The notes: generated by a model not told the origin, from the letters alone. A DNA stretch of 64,000 bases from an uncultured Dehalococcoidia bacterium (GCA_958295865.1 CATQHF010000004.1:124001-188000), one strand, 5' to 3'. Shown: positions 8,361 to 17,735, counted from the first letter of the stretch. Numbers and translations are program-made.

Positions 8361-8442
8361 AGGACTTACGCAGTTGAGCGCGATTTCGTACTTGAAACGG
8401 GTCAATCTCAGATATGAGTTCATATTCAAGTGCGTAAGTCCT
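8361..8442. mobile_element. 82-base inverted-repeat element (MITE-like) at the island edge
   Basis: The left arm is AGGACTTACGCAGTTGA at 8361-8377. The right arm at 8426-8442 is its reverse complement with one mismatch. The 48-base interior has a smaller hairpin (CTCAGATATGAG at 8407-8418) and no coding potential. It starts 6 bases after the E1 alpha stop and ends 16 bases before the first methyltransferase gene. The perfect outer ends resemble transposon termini; a transcriptional attenuator is the alternative. Confidence 0.6.
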
Positions 8443-8458
8443 GAGTGGTATTTCTGCT

Positions 8459-9742
8459 ATGACTATTCAAGCAAAAAGTGAATACGGGACATTCCGCGAC
8501 AGTTTGAAGGCGCCGGTTCATAGGTGGTTCACCTATCCGGCCGGATATTCCCACAAATTTGTCGAAGCCAAGGTTCGGGAATATGGCTTGGGATGGGATT
8601 CGACTATTGCTGACCCATTCCTTGGAACGGGAACCACCTCCGTGACCGCAAAAATGCTCGGAATCAACTCAGTGGGAATTGAGGCGCACAGCTTCGTCTA
8701 TTGGGTAGCGAAGACCAAGATGTTCCTGCACTACGATATCGATGAGTTGGTTAGCGCCATCCCTGAAGTGTCGGCAAAAGCGCGGGATTTGTCCGCTCAA
8801 CTCGATTGGGAAAATATCTGGCCGCCATTGGTGTACAAGTGCTTTACAGATGACAACTTGCGCCAACTAGCCGGATTGCGTCAAGCGATTAACGATTTTG
8901 ATGATCAGCCACATGTTCGTGATTTTCTGAAACTTGCCTTGACTTCAACCCTTCGAATAGTGACAACGGCCGGTTCTGGCTGGCCGTACATAGCTCCCAG
9001 CAAATATCAGTCAAAAAAGGTCAACAGGCATGCTTTCGATGAGTTTCAGGCGCGTTGCCGCCTGATGGTTGCGGACATCCAGCAAGTTCAAGCATTGGAT
9101 TTGCCCTACTCGTCGCATGATGTGTTATCTGGCGACGCTCGGAAAATGGACTCTTATGTGGCAGACGAGACTATTGACCTGATAGTTACTTCGCCGCCTT
9201 ACCTGAACAACTATGATTATGCGGATAGGACAAGACTGGAAACATACTTCTGGGGAATTCATGAGTCGTGGGCAGACATTACCCGCGAAGTCCGTGACCA
9301 TCTTGTCGTGGCTGCGACCACACAAGTACGCATGTCAACCATGAACGGCGTCAGAGAATGTCCGGGAATCCGTGAAGTGGATGAACGCATACACAGGACA
9401 CTCACGGAAATCATTGCCAGATTGGGGGAAATGAGAGCAGTCAAGAAAGGGAGAAAAACCTACGATTACATGGTTGCCGGATACTTCGAGGACATGCTTC
9501 AAGTCCTGACGAGCGCATGGAATGTCTTGAAACCGGATGGGCGCTTCGTTCTGGTTCTTGGCGATTCCGCGCCTTACGGCGTCCACATCCCCACGGAACT
9601 GATTTTTGGCGAATTAGCGGTTGCCGTCGGCTTCTCTTCTTTTGAAATAGAACAGATCCGGACTCGCGGAGGCAAATGGGGACACAATCCCCAGCGACAC
9701 AACACTCCGCTGCGAGAGTGTATCCTGACGATAGTGAAATAG
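8459..9742 (+). CDS. DNA amino-methyltransferase 1 (N4-cytosine or N6-adenine), island 1
   Basis: This is a 427-aa SAM-dependent DNA methyltransferase. The S-adenosylmethionine motif is DPFLGTGTTSV at residues 52-62 and the catalytic motif IV is TSPPYLNNYDYA at 244-255. The roughly 190 residues between them would hold the target-recognition part, an alpha-like motif order. A late segment, KPDGRFVLVLGDS near 358, fits motif VI-VII. The gene follows the inverted-repeat element and precedes a nuclease-like gene by 18 bases. Base composition is clearly lower in GC than the dehydrogenase genes on both sides. Target sequence unknown. Confidence 0.85.
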   Translation: MTIQAKSEYGTFRDSLKAPVHRWFTYPAGYSHKFVEAKVREYGLGWDSTIADPFLGTGTTSVTAKMLGINSVGIEAHSFVYWVAKTKMFLHYDIDELVSAIPEVSAKARDLSAQLDWENIWPPLVYKCFTDDNLRQLAGLRQAINDFDDQPHVRDFLKLALTSTLRIVTTAGSGWPYIAPSKYQSKKVNRHAFDEFQARCRLMVADIQQVQALDLPYSSHDVLSGDARKMDSYVADETIDLIVTSPPYLNNYDYADRTRLETYFWGIHESWADITREVRDHLVVAATTQVRMSTMNGVRECPGIREVDERIHRTLTEIIARLGEMRAVKKGRKTYDYMVAGYFEDMLQVLTSAWNVLKPDGRFVLVLGDSAPYGVHIPTELIFGELAVAVGFSSFEIEQIRTRGGKWGHNPQRHNTPLRECILTIVK

Positions 9743-9760
9743 AGATTCTGGAAGGGCTAG

Positions 9761-10510
9761 ATGGTAGTCAGAGCTGCAAGCGCTTTAGGTCAAGAGATAG
9801 GCAAACTGTTCGAGAACGCGGTTTTAGAATCCATAAGAACCGAAGTCGAGAATAGAAATCATTCAATTCGTCCCGCTAGACTGAGGAACGGGACTGGCAA
9901 TTCATACCAAATTGATGCGGTAATCTTTGACGCAAATGAGCAGCCTGTAATCATAATAGACCCCAAATACATTCGATATACAAAGCACAATAGAGATAAG
10001 GGCAGTTGGCTGTGTGTAGCGCACTACAACTTGAGAAAGACGCATACATCGATTCGTAAATCGATTGCAGTTCTCGCTGGAAGGTGGTCTGTTCCGTCAA
10101 AGGCTTTGATACAAAGCTTTGGGGTAGAGACCTTGGAAGTTCCATTCGACCACATGGCTGATACGCTGCGGAAGTACGGCGTTGAGTTCAATTGGCCTGA
10201 AAGTGGCGGGGAGAGTGTTGCTAGGACATCGCTTGAAGCATTCTCTAATCTTGGCGAGGAAACAAAACAGGATATTGGTGTAGAGATGGTGTCGGGAATA
10301 AGCGATAGACTTGAAAAAGAGGTTGTTCAGGTGCTTGATACCGATGCTGATTCCATTGCCACGAGAGTAACGCAGGTTGAGATTTTGGTTAAGACAAATC
10401 AGGGTGAAATGGTCTTATCGGCATTTCAAAGCGTACCCGATGCAATGAAAGCTCTGACTGACCTAATCTCTGACAAACCGGACATCAGGGCGTTCATTCG
10501 GCAGTCGTAA
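9761..10510 (+). CDS. putative restriction endonuclease, PD-(D/E)XK-like, island 1
   Basis: This is a 249-aa protein between two DNA methyltransferase genes. A nuclease-like core is seen: FENAVLESI helix near residue 20, YQIDAVIFD with Asp52, and VIIIDPKY with Asp67 and Lys69, giving a D-(14 residues)-DxK arrangement in which Asp replaces the usual Glu. Basic residues follow (RYTKHNRDK). The last third is predicted alpha/beta of unknown role. GGAAGGG precedes the ATG. Position and motif together suggest the cleavage subunit of a type II (possibly IIS) system. I do not recognise a close named enzyme. Confidence 0.6.
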   Translation: MVVRAASALGQEIGKLFENAVLESIRTEVENRNHSIRPARLRNGTGNSYQIDAVIFDANEQPVIIIDPKYIRYTKHNRDKGSWLCVAHYNLRKTHTSIRKSIAVLAGRWSVPSKALIQSFGVETLEVPFDHMADTLRKYGVEFNWPESGGESVARTSLEAFSNLGEETKQDIGVEMVSGISDRLEKEVVQVLDTDADSIATRVTQVEILVKTNQGEMVLSAFQSVPDAMKALTDLISDKPDIRAFIRQS

Positions 10511-10542
10511 AGAAAACCTTCGAGGATACAAAAGTTGTTGTG

Positions 10543-11787
10543 ATGATGGTTGACACAAAGCACAAAGATGTATCGTGGGACTTCAGGAAGTCCGATACGA
10601 AAGAGTACACCCATTGCTTCCACAACTACCCTGCGATGATGATTCCACAGGTGGCTAGGAAGCTTTTGGAACGCTATGGCGTGAGAGGCGGTTGGCTATT
10701 AGACCCGTATTGCGGCACGGGCACATCGTTGGTCGAAGCGTCTATGTTCGGCATGAACGCCGTTGGCTGCGACATCAACCCGCTTGTGAGGCTGATAGCG
10801 TCCGCGAAAACCGCTCCGCCGCCACTGCACATCTTGGACGAACACTTGGCGCATTTGGATGACGCGCTCATGCAGGCTAGATTCACCGAAGATAACCCTT
10901 GCGCCGCTCAAGTTCCTCAGGTCTTTAATATGGATTACTGGTTTTCCGGTAGGGTTGTGGAATACCTATCCGTAATTCGGGAATATATCCTGTCCGTAAG
11001 AGATAAAGCGGTACGCGATTTTCTCTGGGTGGCATTTTCCGAGACGGCGCGTGAGTGTTCTTATACAAAGAACGGTGAGTTCAAACTTGTGCGGATGCCC
11101 GCCCAGAAATTGGATGCCTACGACCCCGATGTTTTTGGCATCTTCCAAGATAAACTGGCACGAAACAGGAAAGGATTAGCCGCTTATATCCAACGGCGTG
11201 AGAATGTGGAGGTTCTTGTCACGGACACCAATACCGCTAACGATGAAACTCCGCCCGGGGCGCAATCGTTCGATCTGGTCATCACATCACCGCCATACGG
11301 CGATTCTTCGACGATCGTTGCATACGGTCAATTCTCGCGCCTTTCGGCCGAATGGATAGGGTTGCTCAATTCCAGAAAAGTTGACCGAATATCAATGGGC
11401 GGAAGCAGAAAATACGGATATTTGCCAGACTCACCCGTTACACCGGCAATCGAAGAAATCCGCGCTATCGACAGAAAACGCGCGCTCCAAGTTGAAGCCT
11501 TCTACATCGATTTGCGAAATAGCATAAAAACCATAGCATCCATTACATCGCAAAGGGTAACTGTATGTTATGTTGTCGGTAATCGCAGGGTTAAAGGCGT
11601 TACGCTCCCGACCGATGAATTCGTCGAGGACACTTTTAGCGACTTTGGATTTTCGCACAAGGAAACTATCGTTAGAAACATACCCAACAAGCGGATGCCC
11701 TTGGCAAATAGCCCTTCTAACATAGCAGGCAGGACGGATTCGACAATGCGGGAAGAGTGCATTGTCGTTTGCCAACGCGATGCATGA
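10543..11787 (+). CDS. DNA amino-methyltransferase 2, island 1
   Basis: The second SAM-dependent methyltransferase of the island is about 414 aa. Motif I is LLDPYCGTGTSLVEA near residues 53-67 and the catalytic ITSPPYGDSS lies near 247. It shares the motif order of methyltransferase 1 but little sequence outside the motifs, so it probably modifies the other strand of an asymmetric target. Three start codons are stacked (GTG 10540, ATG 10543, ATG 10546). The end is 25 bases before the E1 beta gene, whose own strong ribosome site restarts the interrupted operon. Confidence 0.85.
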   Translation: MMVDTKHKDVSWDFRKSDTKEYTHCFHNYPAMMIPQVARKLLERYGVRGGWLLDPYCGTGTSLVEASMFGMNAVGCDINPLVRLIASAKTAPPPLHILDEHLAHLDDALMQARFTEDNPCAAQVPQVFNMDYWFSGRVVEYLSVIREYILSVRDKAVRDFLWVAFSETARECSYTKNGEFKLVRMPAQKLDAYDPDVFGIFQDKLARNRKGLAAYIQRRENVEVLVTDTNTANDETPPGAQSFDLVITSPPYGDSSTIVAYGQFSRLSAEWIGLLNSRKVDRISMGGSRKYGYLPDSPVTPAIEEIRAIDRKRALQVEAFYIDLRNSIKTIASITSQRVTVCYVVGNRRVKGVTLPTDEFVEDTFSDFGFSHKETIVRNIPNKRMPLANSPSNIAGRTDSTMREECIVVCQRDA

Positions 11788-11812
11788 GTTGTAAGGAGTA
11801 AAGGAGAAAACA

Positions 11813-12841
11813 ATGGTGCAGACACAAGCCACACGGCAGATTTCATACATACAAGCGGTCAACGAGGCGCTGCGGCAGGAGCTTGAGCGCGACGAGTCCG
11901 TTATCATCATGGGCGAGGACATCGCGGGCGGCGGTGAGCGCGAGCAGTTCCAGGATGCCTGGGGCGGCCCCATGCGCCTCACTAAGGGGCTGATTGGCGA
12001 CTTCGGCCCACAGCGCATACGGGATACGCCCATCGCGGAATCGGGTTTCGTGGGCGCGGGCGTGGGCGCGGCGGCAACGGGCTTGCGTCCGGTCGTCGAC
12101 CTGATGTATGTCGGATTCCTCGGCGTATGCGGCGACCAGATTCTGAACAACGCCGCCAAGATTCACTACATGTTCGGCGGCAAGGTCAAGGTGCCGCTGA
12201 CCATCATGACCGGCATCGGCGCCGGCACCAACTCCGCGGCGCAGCACTCCGAGACCGTCTATTCGGTGTTCACGCACTATCCCGGGCTGAAGGTCGTAGC
12301 GCCGTCCAACCCATATAACGCCAAGGGGCTGTTCGCCGCGTCCATACGCGACGATGATCCCGTTATCGTGTGCAACAATCGCCAGCTGATGGGCATACGC
12401 TTCGATGTCGATGTGCCGGAAGAATCCTACACCGTGCCGATTGGCAAGGCGGACATCGCAAGGGAAGGCGCTGATGTTACGCTGCTGGGCATAAGCTACA
12501 TGACGCAGATATGCTTGCAGGCAGCCGACGACCTTGCGGCGCGGGGATACTCCGCCGAGGTGGTTGACCTGCTGTCGCTCTCGCCGATGGACGACGAGGC
12601 GATACTGGAATCCGTTCGCAAGACGCGCAGGATTGTCATCGTGGACGAAGACTACCCGCGATGCAGCATGGCAGCCGACATCGCCGCGCTCGTCGCGGAA
12701 GAGGCATTCGACTACCTAGACGCTCCGCCGAAGCGCGTAACGCCGCCGCACACCTCCGTGCCGTACAGCCGTCCCCTGGAGGCGCTTTTCGTGCCTACCA
12801 AAGAGCAGGTCGTAGCCGCCGCCCTGGAGACGCTGGAATAG
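11813..12841 (+). CDS. 2-oxoacid dehydrogenase E1 beta subunit
   Basis: This is a 342-aa transketolase-like E1 beta of ordinary length. The N-terminal IMGEDIAGGGEREQFQDAWG, the PIAESGFVGAGVGAA segment around residue 70, and VVDLMYVGF are family hallmarks. The C-terminal domain contains RRIVIVDEDYPRCSMAADIA. It completes the thiamine-diphosphate active site with E1 alpha, whose gene ends at 8355. A ribosome site (AAGGAG, then AAAGGAG) precedes ATG 11813. The three-gene insertion upstream means it may depend on transcription through the island. Confidence 0.9.
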   Translation: MVQTQATRQISYIQAVNEALRQELERDESVIIMGEDIAGGGEREQFQDAWGGPMRLTKGLIGDFGPQRIRDTPIAESGFVGAGVGAAATGLRPVVDLMYVGFLGVCGDQILNNAAKIHYMFGGKVKVPLTIMTGIGAGTNSAAQHSETVYSVFTHYPGLKVVAPSNPYNAKGLFAASIRDDDPVIVCNNRQLMGIRFDVDVPEESYTVPIGKADIAREGADVTLLGISYMTQICLQAADDLAARGYSAEVVDLLSLSPMDDEAILESVRKTRRIVIVDEDYPRCSMAADIAALVAEEAFDYLDAPPKRVTPPHTSVPYSRPLEALFVPTKEQVVAAALETLE

Positions 12842-12882
12842 CAATCACATCAACCCGTAGCGAAAGCGAGAGCGTCAGAACA

Positions 12883-14037
12883 ATGGCAGTTCAAATCGTC
12901 ATGCCCAGACTGGGCGACTTCATGACCGAAGGTATCGTCGCGAGGTGGGCGAAGTCGCGGGGCGACGCCGTCGCTCAGGGCGAGATGCTCGCCGAAATCG
13001 AGTCCGAGAAGCTGAACTACGAGTTGGAAGCCACCTCCGCGGGGGTGTTCCATCCGGTCGTGGACGAGGGCGCAACCGTGGCTGTGGACGGTATCATCGG
13101 CTACCTGCTCGCCGAGGGGGAAGCGCCGCCTGAGCCGCCGCAGCCGGCCGCGTCGCCCACCGCATCAGCGCCGGCCGCGGCAGCGCAACGCCGACGCCCC
13201 GCTCCACGCGCCGCCGGCGACGTCGTGCCATCTACGCCCGGCGCTCGCCGCCTTGCCGCAAGCCTTGGCGTGGACATATCGCAGGTTACGCCGACAGGAC
13301 CGCGCGGTCGCGTGGTGGATGCCGATGTGCGCGCCTACCACGAACGGCAGCAGGCGGCGCGGACGCCGCCCGGCTTGCCGTCGCCGTCGCGTGTGGAGCC
13401 TCTGCGCGGCATGCGGCGCAGCATCGCCCAGAATATGCGCGACAGCCTCAGCGGAACGGCGCAGCTCTCATATTTCCTTGAGGTAGATGTAACGGAGGCG
13501 CAGAGGCTGCGGCGCGATGCGGGCGTTACTATGGCGAGCGTGCTCATCAAGGCGTGCGCCGGCGCTCTGGGACGCGCGCCCGCGCTTAACTCCGTACTGG
13601 TGGACGGCAGCGTCATGTACTTCGACGAGGTGAACATGGGCGTCGCCGTCGCGCTCGACGACGGCCTCATCGTGCCCGTGCTCAAGGGTGTGCAGGACAT
13701 GAGCATCCCGCAGATTGCCGATGGCGTTCGGCAGCTATCCCAGAAAGCGCGCGCGGGTCAACTCTCAGCCGAAGACATCGGCGGCGGCACATTCACCATC
13801 AGCGTGCTCGGCGTCGTGGACGGCTTCACGCCCATCCTGAACCCGCCGCAGAACGCCCTGCTTGGTGTGGGACGCAGCGCGCAGAAGCCCGTCGTGCGCG
13901 GCGGCGAAATCGTGATACGCGAAATGATGACCCTCAGCCTCACCGGCGACCATCAGATCATAGACGGCGCGGTCGCCGCCAACTTCTTCCGCCGCCTCCA
14001 GCAACTCGTGGAGCGGCCGGCGGCGCTCTTTAGGTAG
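12883..14037 (+). CDS. 2-oxoacid dehydrogenase E2 (lipoyl acyltransferase)
   Basis: This is a 384-aa E2. Residues 1-76 form a lipoyl domain with the lipoylated lysine in EIESEKLNYELEA. An Ala/Pro linker follows (about 80-115). A peripheral E1/E3-binding domain lies at about 118-155 (STPGARRLAASLGVDISQVT), and the catalytic acyltransferase domain ends in SLTGDHQIIDGAVAANFF with the His and Asp of the HxxxD motif. ATG at 12883 is chosen because it begins the lipoyl domain (VQIVMPRLGD); the open frame extends further upstream inside E1 beta. Acetyl versus acetoin or branched-chain use is not resolved. Confidence 0.9.
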   Translation: MAVQIVMPRLGDFMTEGIVARWAKSRGDAVAQGEMLAEIESEKLNYELEATSAGVFHPVVDEGATVAVDGIIGYLLAEGEAPPEPPQPAASPTASAPAAAAQRRRPAPRAAGDVVPSTPGARRLAASLGVDISQVTPTGPRGRVVDADVRAYHERQQAARTPPGLPSPSRVEPLRGMRRSIAQNMRDSLSGTAQLSYFLEVDVTEAQRLRRDAGVTMASVLIKACAGALGRAPALNSVLVDGSVMYFDEVNMGVAVALDDGLIVPVLKGVQDMSIPQIADGVRQLSQKARAGQLSAEDIGGGTFTISVLGVVDGFTPILNPPQNALLGVGRSAQKPVVRGGEIVIREMMTLSLTGDHQIIDGAVAANFFRRLQQLVERPAALFR

Positions 14038-14050
14038 AATCGATGAAAGC

Positions 14051-14257
14051 ATGAACGGCAGAGAATTCGTCAGACGCGCAAGACGCTACGCCCGAAGAAC
14101 GAGGCAAGACTTCTATCTGGATACACGCAGAGGAAAGGGAAGTCATATAGTAGTCTATGTGGGCAGACGCCGGACTACCGTTCCGCAACATGAGATTCGC
14201 ACGGGGCTGCTGGCATCCATGCTAAAAGACCTAAACATTAGTAGAGAGGATTTCTGA
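14051..14257 (+). CDS. hicA: HicA-like mRNA interferase toxin
   Basis: This is a 68-aa basic protein with the HicA double-stranded-RNA-binding-like fold. GKGSHIVVYVGRRRTTVPQH contains His32 in the conserved G-S-H segment, and the tail GLLASMLKDLNISREDF is the family C-terminus. HicA cleaves mRNA when free of HicB. It starts 14 bases after the E2 stop and precedes a HicB gene by three bases, so toxin comes first as usual for HicAB. The N-terminus is unusually arginine-rich. Confidence 0.85.
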   Translation: MNGREFVRRARRYARRTRQDFYLDTRRGKGSHIVVYVGRRRTTVPQHEIRTGLLASMLKDLNISREDF

Positions 14258-14260
14258 CAC

Positions 14261-14689
14261 ATGCGCTATGTTTATCCGTGCGTTCTGAACCCTGAGGAAG
14301 AGGGGGGCTTTTATGTAGTCTTCCCGGATGTTCCCGGCGCTCTGACTTGCGGTGATGACCGGGCTGAATCCCTTGAATTGGCAGAGGACGCCCTTACAAT
14401 CATGCTTTCAACTTATGTGTATATGGACGAAGACATTCCAGTTCCAAGCCCGGCTGCGGATGGGCAGGAACTCGTCGCCGTCCCGCCTATTCCCGCCGCG
14501 AAGCTCGCGCTCTACACCGCGATGCGCGAGCAGGGCATCACCGCCGCCGCCCTCGCGGAGCGGCTGGGCATCGACGATTCCACGGTCGCCAAGCTGCTGG
14601 ACCCAGACCGCTACTCCCATATCAGTACCATCACCAAGGCGTTGAAGGCTGTGGGGCGGCGGCTTGTAGTCGAGGACAGGGCGGCGTAG
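14261..14689 (+). CDS. hicB: HicB-like antitoxin with helix-turn-helix
   Basis: This is a 142-aa partner of the preceding HicA. The N-terminal half is the degenerate RNase H-like HicB fold (YPCVLNPEEEGGFYVVFPDV, then ALTCGDDRAESLELAEDAL). The C-terminal part (about 85-135) is a helix-turn-helix (EQGITAAALAERLGIDDSTV), consistent with autoregulation of the pair. The gap after hicA is three bases. Base composition rises in GC in the second half, so the DNA-binding part may have been recombined or adapted locally. Confidence 0.85.
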   Translation: MRYVYPCVLNPEEEGGFYVVFPDVPGALTCGDDRAESLELAEDALTIMLSTYVYMDEDIPVPSPAADGQELVAVPPIPAAKLALYTAMREQGITAAALAERLGIDDSTVAKLLDPDRYSHISTITKALKAVGRRLVVEDRAA

Positions 14690-14840
14690 CGGCAAGGGAA
14701 CTAATCGGTTTATGGAACTGAACTTCATCGGCGAAAGGCGAGGGAAGCCAAGAAAGACATTGCGGCGAGTAGTGTGATGCCCCGAATAAAGTCAATGCGA
14801 ACGCTCGACAGAGCCGTTCCGACAGAAAGGAGAAAGGCCT

Positions 14841-15881
14841 GTGCGAACTCAGATAAGCAAGCGACACATTTTCGTTCGCAACACGAACGCGCCGGAGCTG
14901 ATAGAGATGTTTCTGGTGGCGAGCGCGGCATCGGTGCTGGGGATCCGCGCGTTTCTGGCGCTTGCGAACTATCCGCAAGTTAGCGGCGGCGGACTGCACA
15001 TCGCGCACATGCTCTGGGGCGGGCTGTTTATGCTGCTCGCGCTGCTGCTGCTGTTTTCCAGCCTTGGACAGGTGATGCTGCGCCTTTCGGCGATACTGGG
15101 AGGCATCGGTTTCGGCACATTCATAGACGAACTAGGCAAGTTCATCACCAGCGACAACAACTACTTCTTCTCGCCCACCATCGGGCTGATATACATCATC
15201 TTCATCTCCATATTTCTGGTGATGCGTGTTCTGGCGCGGCGGCAGTCGGTCAACCACAATGTGGCGCTGGCAAACGCGCTCAATCGCTTGGAGCTTGTGG
15301 GGGGTGGCGCGCTGGACCGCTCCAAACGGCAGGAAATCCTGGCGCTGCTGGAGAACGCGGACCCGCGCAGTCCACTGGCACAGACACTGCGAGCGTATAT
15401 CGACGAGGCTGCGGCATCCCAGACGGACGATCCGGGTCTCTACATGCGCTCGCGTGAATGGCTGCTCAGCGCCTATGAGCGGATTGCGCTTAACCGCTAC
15501 TTCATCATTGGAGTGGTGCTGGCGCTGGTTGCGCTCTCCATCGGTCAGGTAGTTCAGATTCTGGTACTGCTGGGTCAGCAGTGGATATTGGGACAGGACT
15601 TAGAAATCACCTTCTCCGGTGGGGCGCGTCTAGTGTCGGCTACTGCTGCGTCAGCGCTGACATTGTTCGGCGCGTGGCGGCTGCGCGTCTCGCGTCTGAG
15701 CGCCTATCTGTGGTTCCAGCGGGGCGCGCTGGTGGGCATCTTCATTACGCAGATGTTCGCCTTCTTCGAGATGCAGCTTGCCGCCATAACCGGGCTGTTC
15801 ATCGAAATCCTAATCTACGCCGCGCTCAGCTTCATGATAGAGTTCGAGCAGAGGGCGCAGATAGAGGCAGACGGGGAATAG
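14841..15881 (+). CDS. uncharacterised multi-spanning membrane protein
   Basis: This 346-aa protein starts at GTG behind GGAGAAAGG. Hydrophobic segments are visible near residues 20-42, 50-73, 80-95, 106-126, 211-232, 248-267, 290-306 and 310-332. A cytoplasmic-looking charged loop of about 85 residues lies in the middle (LARRQSVNHNVALANALNRL through SREWLLSAYERI). I do not recognise a family with a known function. It stands between hicB and glnS, without close operon partners. Confidence 0.6.
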   Translation: MRTQISKRHIFVRNTNAPELIEMFLVASAASVLGIRAFLALANYPQVSGGGLHIAHMLWGGLFMLLALLLLFSSLGQVMLRLSAILGGIGFGTFIDELGKFITSDNNYFFSPTIGLIYIIFISIFLVMRVLARRQSVNHNVALANALNRLELVGGGALDRSKRQEILALLENADPRSPLAQTLRAYIDEAAASQTDDPGLYMRSREWLLSAYERIALNRYFIIGVVLALVALSIGQVVQILVLLGQQWILGQDLEITFSGGARLVSATAASALTLFGAWRLRVSRLSAYLWFQRGALVGIFITQMFAFFEMQLAAITGLFIEILIYAALSFMIEFEQRAQIEADGE

Positions 15882-15956
15882 CGGGCGCTAACATGAAAGA
15901 CCCCGTGCCGACAGCAAATAACGGACAAACTAGATAAAGGAAAACATCCTGCGATT

Positions 15957-17645
15957 ATGACGACAAGCGAATCCACCAATTTCATTCAGCAGGCAATCAA
16001 CGACGACAACGACTCCGGCAGGTTCGACAGGCGCGTGCATACTCGCTTTCCGCCGGAGCCGAACGGCTACCTGCACATCGGGCACGCCAAGTCCATCTGC
16101 CTGAACTTCGGGCTGGCGAAAGAGTTCGACGGGCTGTGCAACCTGCGCTTCGACGACACCAACCCTACTAAGGAGAGCGTCGAATATGTCGAGTCGCAGA
16201 AGCGGGATGTGCGCTGGCTCGGCTTCGACTGGCACGACCGCGAGCTTTACGCCTCCGACTACTTCGCCGAGCTTTACGAGTTCGCCAAGCAGATGGTTGT
16301 GAACGGACAGGCTTATGTGGACAGCCTCAGCCAGGATGAGATACGCGAATATCGCGGCACGCTCACGCAGCCGGGCAAACCGAGTCCGCATCGCAATCGC
16401 TCGACTGAGGAGAACCTCGACCTGCTGGAACGCATGAAGGCGGGCGAGTTCGCTGACGGCGCGCATGTGCTGCGCGCCAAGATCGATATGGCGTCGCCCA
16501 ACCTGAACATGCGCGACCCGGTGATGTACCGCATCCTCCACGCCGACCATCACCGCACCGCCTCCGACTGGTGCATCTATCCGATGTACGACTTCGCGCA
16601 CGGTCAATCCGACTCCATGGAGGGCATCACCCACTCCATCTGCACGATGGAGTACGAAGACCATCGCCCGCTGTACGACTGGTTCCTGGAGGCGCTGGGA
16701 ATGTATCGGCCGCGCCAGATTGAGTTCGCGCGCCTGAACCTGAGCCACACCGTGCTCAGCAAGCGCCGCCTGCTGCGTCTGGTGGAGGGCGGCTATGTGA
16801 ACGGCTGGGACGATCCCAGGATGCCCACGATTGCCGGGCTGCGGCGGCGCGGCTACACGCCGGAGGCTATCCGCGATTTCTGCGACAGGATTGGCGTGGC
16901 GAAGAACGCCGCCATCATAGACATCGCGCTGCTGGAACACAGCCTGCGCGAGCATCTGAACAAGACCGCGCCGCGCGCCATGGCAGTGCTGCGCCCGCTC
17001 AAGGTCGTCATCACGAACTACCCGGAGGGCGAAACCGACCGGCTCGACGCCGTGAACAACCCGGAGGACGCCGCCGCCGGCACTCGCAAAGTGCCGTTCT
17101 CGCGCACGCTCTACATCGAGCGCGACGACTTTATGGAAGACCCGCCGCGCAGGTTCTACCGCCTCGCGCCCGGACGCGAAGTGCGGCTGCGCTATGGCTA
17201 CTTCATCAAGTGCGAGGAAGTGGTCAAAGACGAGAACGGCGAGGTCGTCGAGCTGCGCTGCACCTACGACCCGCAGACGCGCGGCGGCTCATCGCCCGAT
17301 GGCCGCAAGGTGCGCGCCACGCTGCACTGGGTATCGGCGGCGCATGCGCTGAACGCCGAGGTGCGCCTGTACGACCACCTGTTCACGCGCTGGAATCCCG
17401 ACGAAGACGACGCCGACGGCGCGGACTGGCTATCCTTCCTCAACTCCGAATCGCTGGTAGCCGTCACCGACGCCAAGCTCGAACCCAGCCTATCAGACGC
17501 AGCCCCGGGCAGCCGCTACCAGTTTGAGCGGCAAGGCTACTTCTGCGTGGACACCAAAGACTCCACACCGGAGCGCATCGTATTCAACCGCACCACGACC
17601 CTACGCGACACCTGGGCGCGGGTGCAGCGGGCGCAAGCGAAATAA
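15957..17645 (+). CDS. glnS: glutaminyl-tRNA synthetase
   Basis: This 562-aa class I aminoacyl-tRNA synthetase has [16 protein letters not shown] with the HIGH motif at about 40-43. [12 protein letters not shown] follows, then the KMSKS-equivalent [13 protein letters not shown] near residue 267. The C-terminal anticodon-binding beta barrels run to the end. GlnRS charges tRNA-Gln directly. Most bacteria outside a few groups instead use Glu-tRNA-Gln amidotransferase, so its presence in a Chloroflexota-like genome is notable. The next gene belongs to a restriction-modification island. Confidence 0.95.
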   Translation: MTTSESTNFIQQAINDDNDSGRFDRRVHTRFPPEPNGYLHIGHAKSICLNFGLAKEFDGLCNLRFDDTNPTKESVEYVESQKRDVRWLGFDWHDRELYASDYFAELYEFAKQMVVNGQAYVDSLSQDEIREYRGTLTQPGKPSPHRNRSTEENLDLLERMKAGEFADGAHVLRAKIDMASPNLNMRDPVMYRILHADHHRTASDWCIYPMYDFAHGQSDSMEGITHSICTMEYEDHRPLYDWFLEALGMYRPRQIEFARLNLSHTVLSKRRLLRLVEGGYVNGWDDPRMPTIAGLRRRGYTPEAIRDFCDRIGVAKNAAIIDIALLEHSLREHLNKTAPRAMAVLRPLKVVITNYPEGETDRLDAVNNPEDAAAGTRKVPFSRTLYIERDDFMEDPPRRFYRLAPGREVRLRYGYFIKCEEVVKDENGEVVELRCTYDPQTRGGSSPDGRKVRATLHWVSAAHALNAEVRLYDHLFTRWNPDEDDADGADWLSFLNSESLVAVTDAKLEPSLSDAAPGSRYQFERQGYFCVDTKDSTPERIVFNRTTTLRDTWARVQRAQAK

Positions 17646-17677
17646 AGGAGATACTCATAAAGTGGCAAAATCAACCC

Positions 17678-17707
17678 TTGACAAATCATTGCTCTAGGAT
17701 GTATCCT
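17678..17707 (+). promoter_or_regulatory. promoter of restriction-modification island 2
   Basis: TTGACA at 17678-17683 and TATCCT at 17702-17707, spaced by 18 bases. It precedes AAAGGGG and the GTG start at 17736. The island therefore does not need transcription from glnS. Confidence 0.65.
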
Positions 17708-17735
17708 TTCGTACATCTGTTCAAAGGGGTGATTT

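Noticed and set aside
15930-16955. A 341-codon minus-strand frame opposite glnS
   Set aside because: glnS motifs in the plus frame are complete, and the antisense protein shows no family features.
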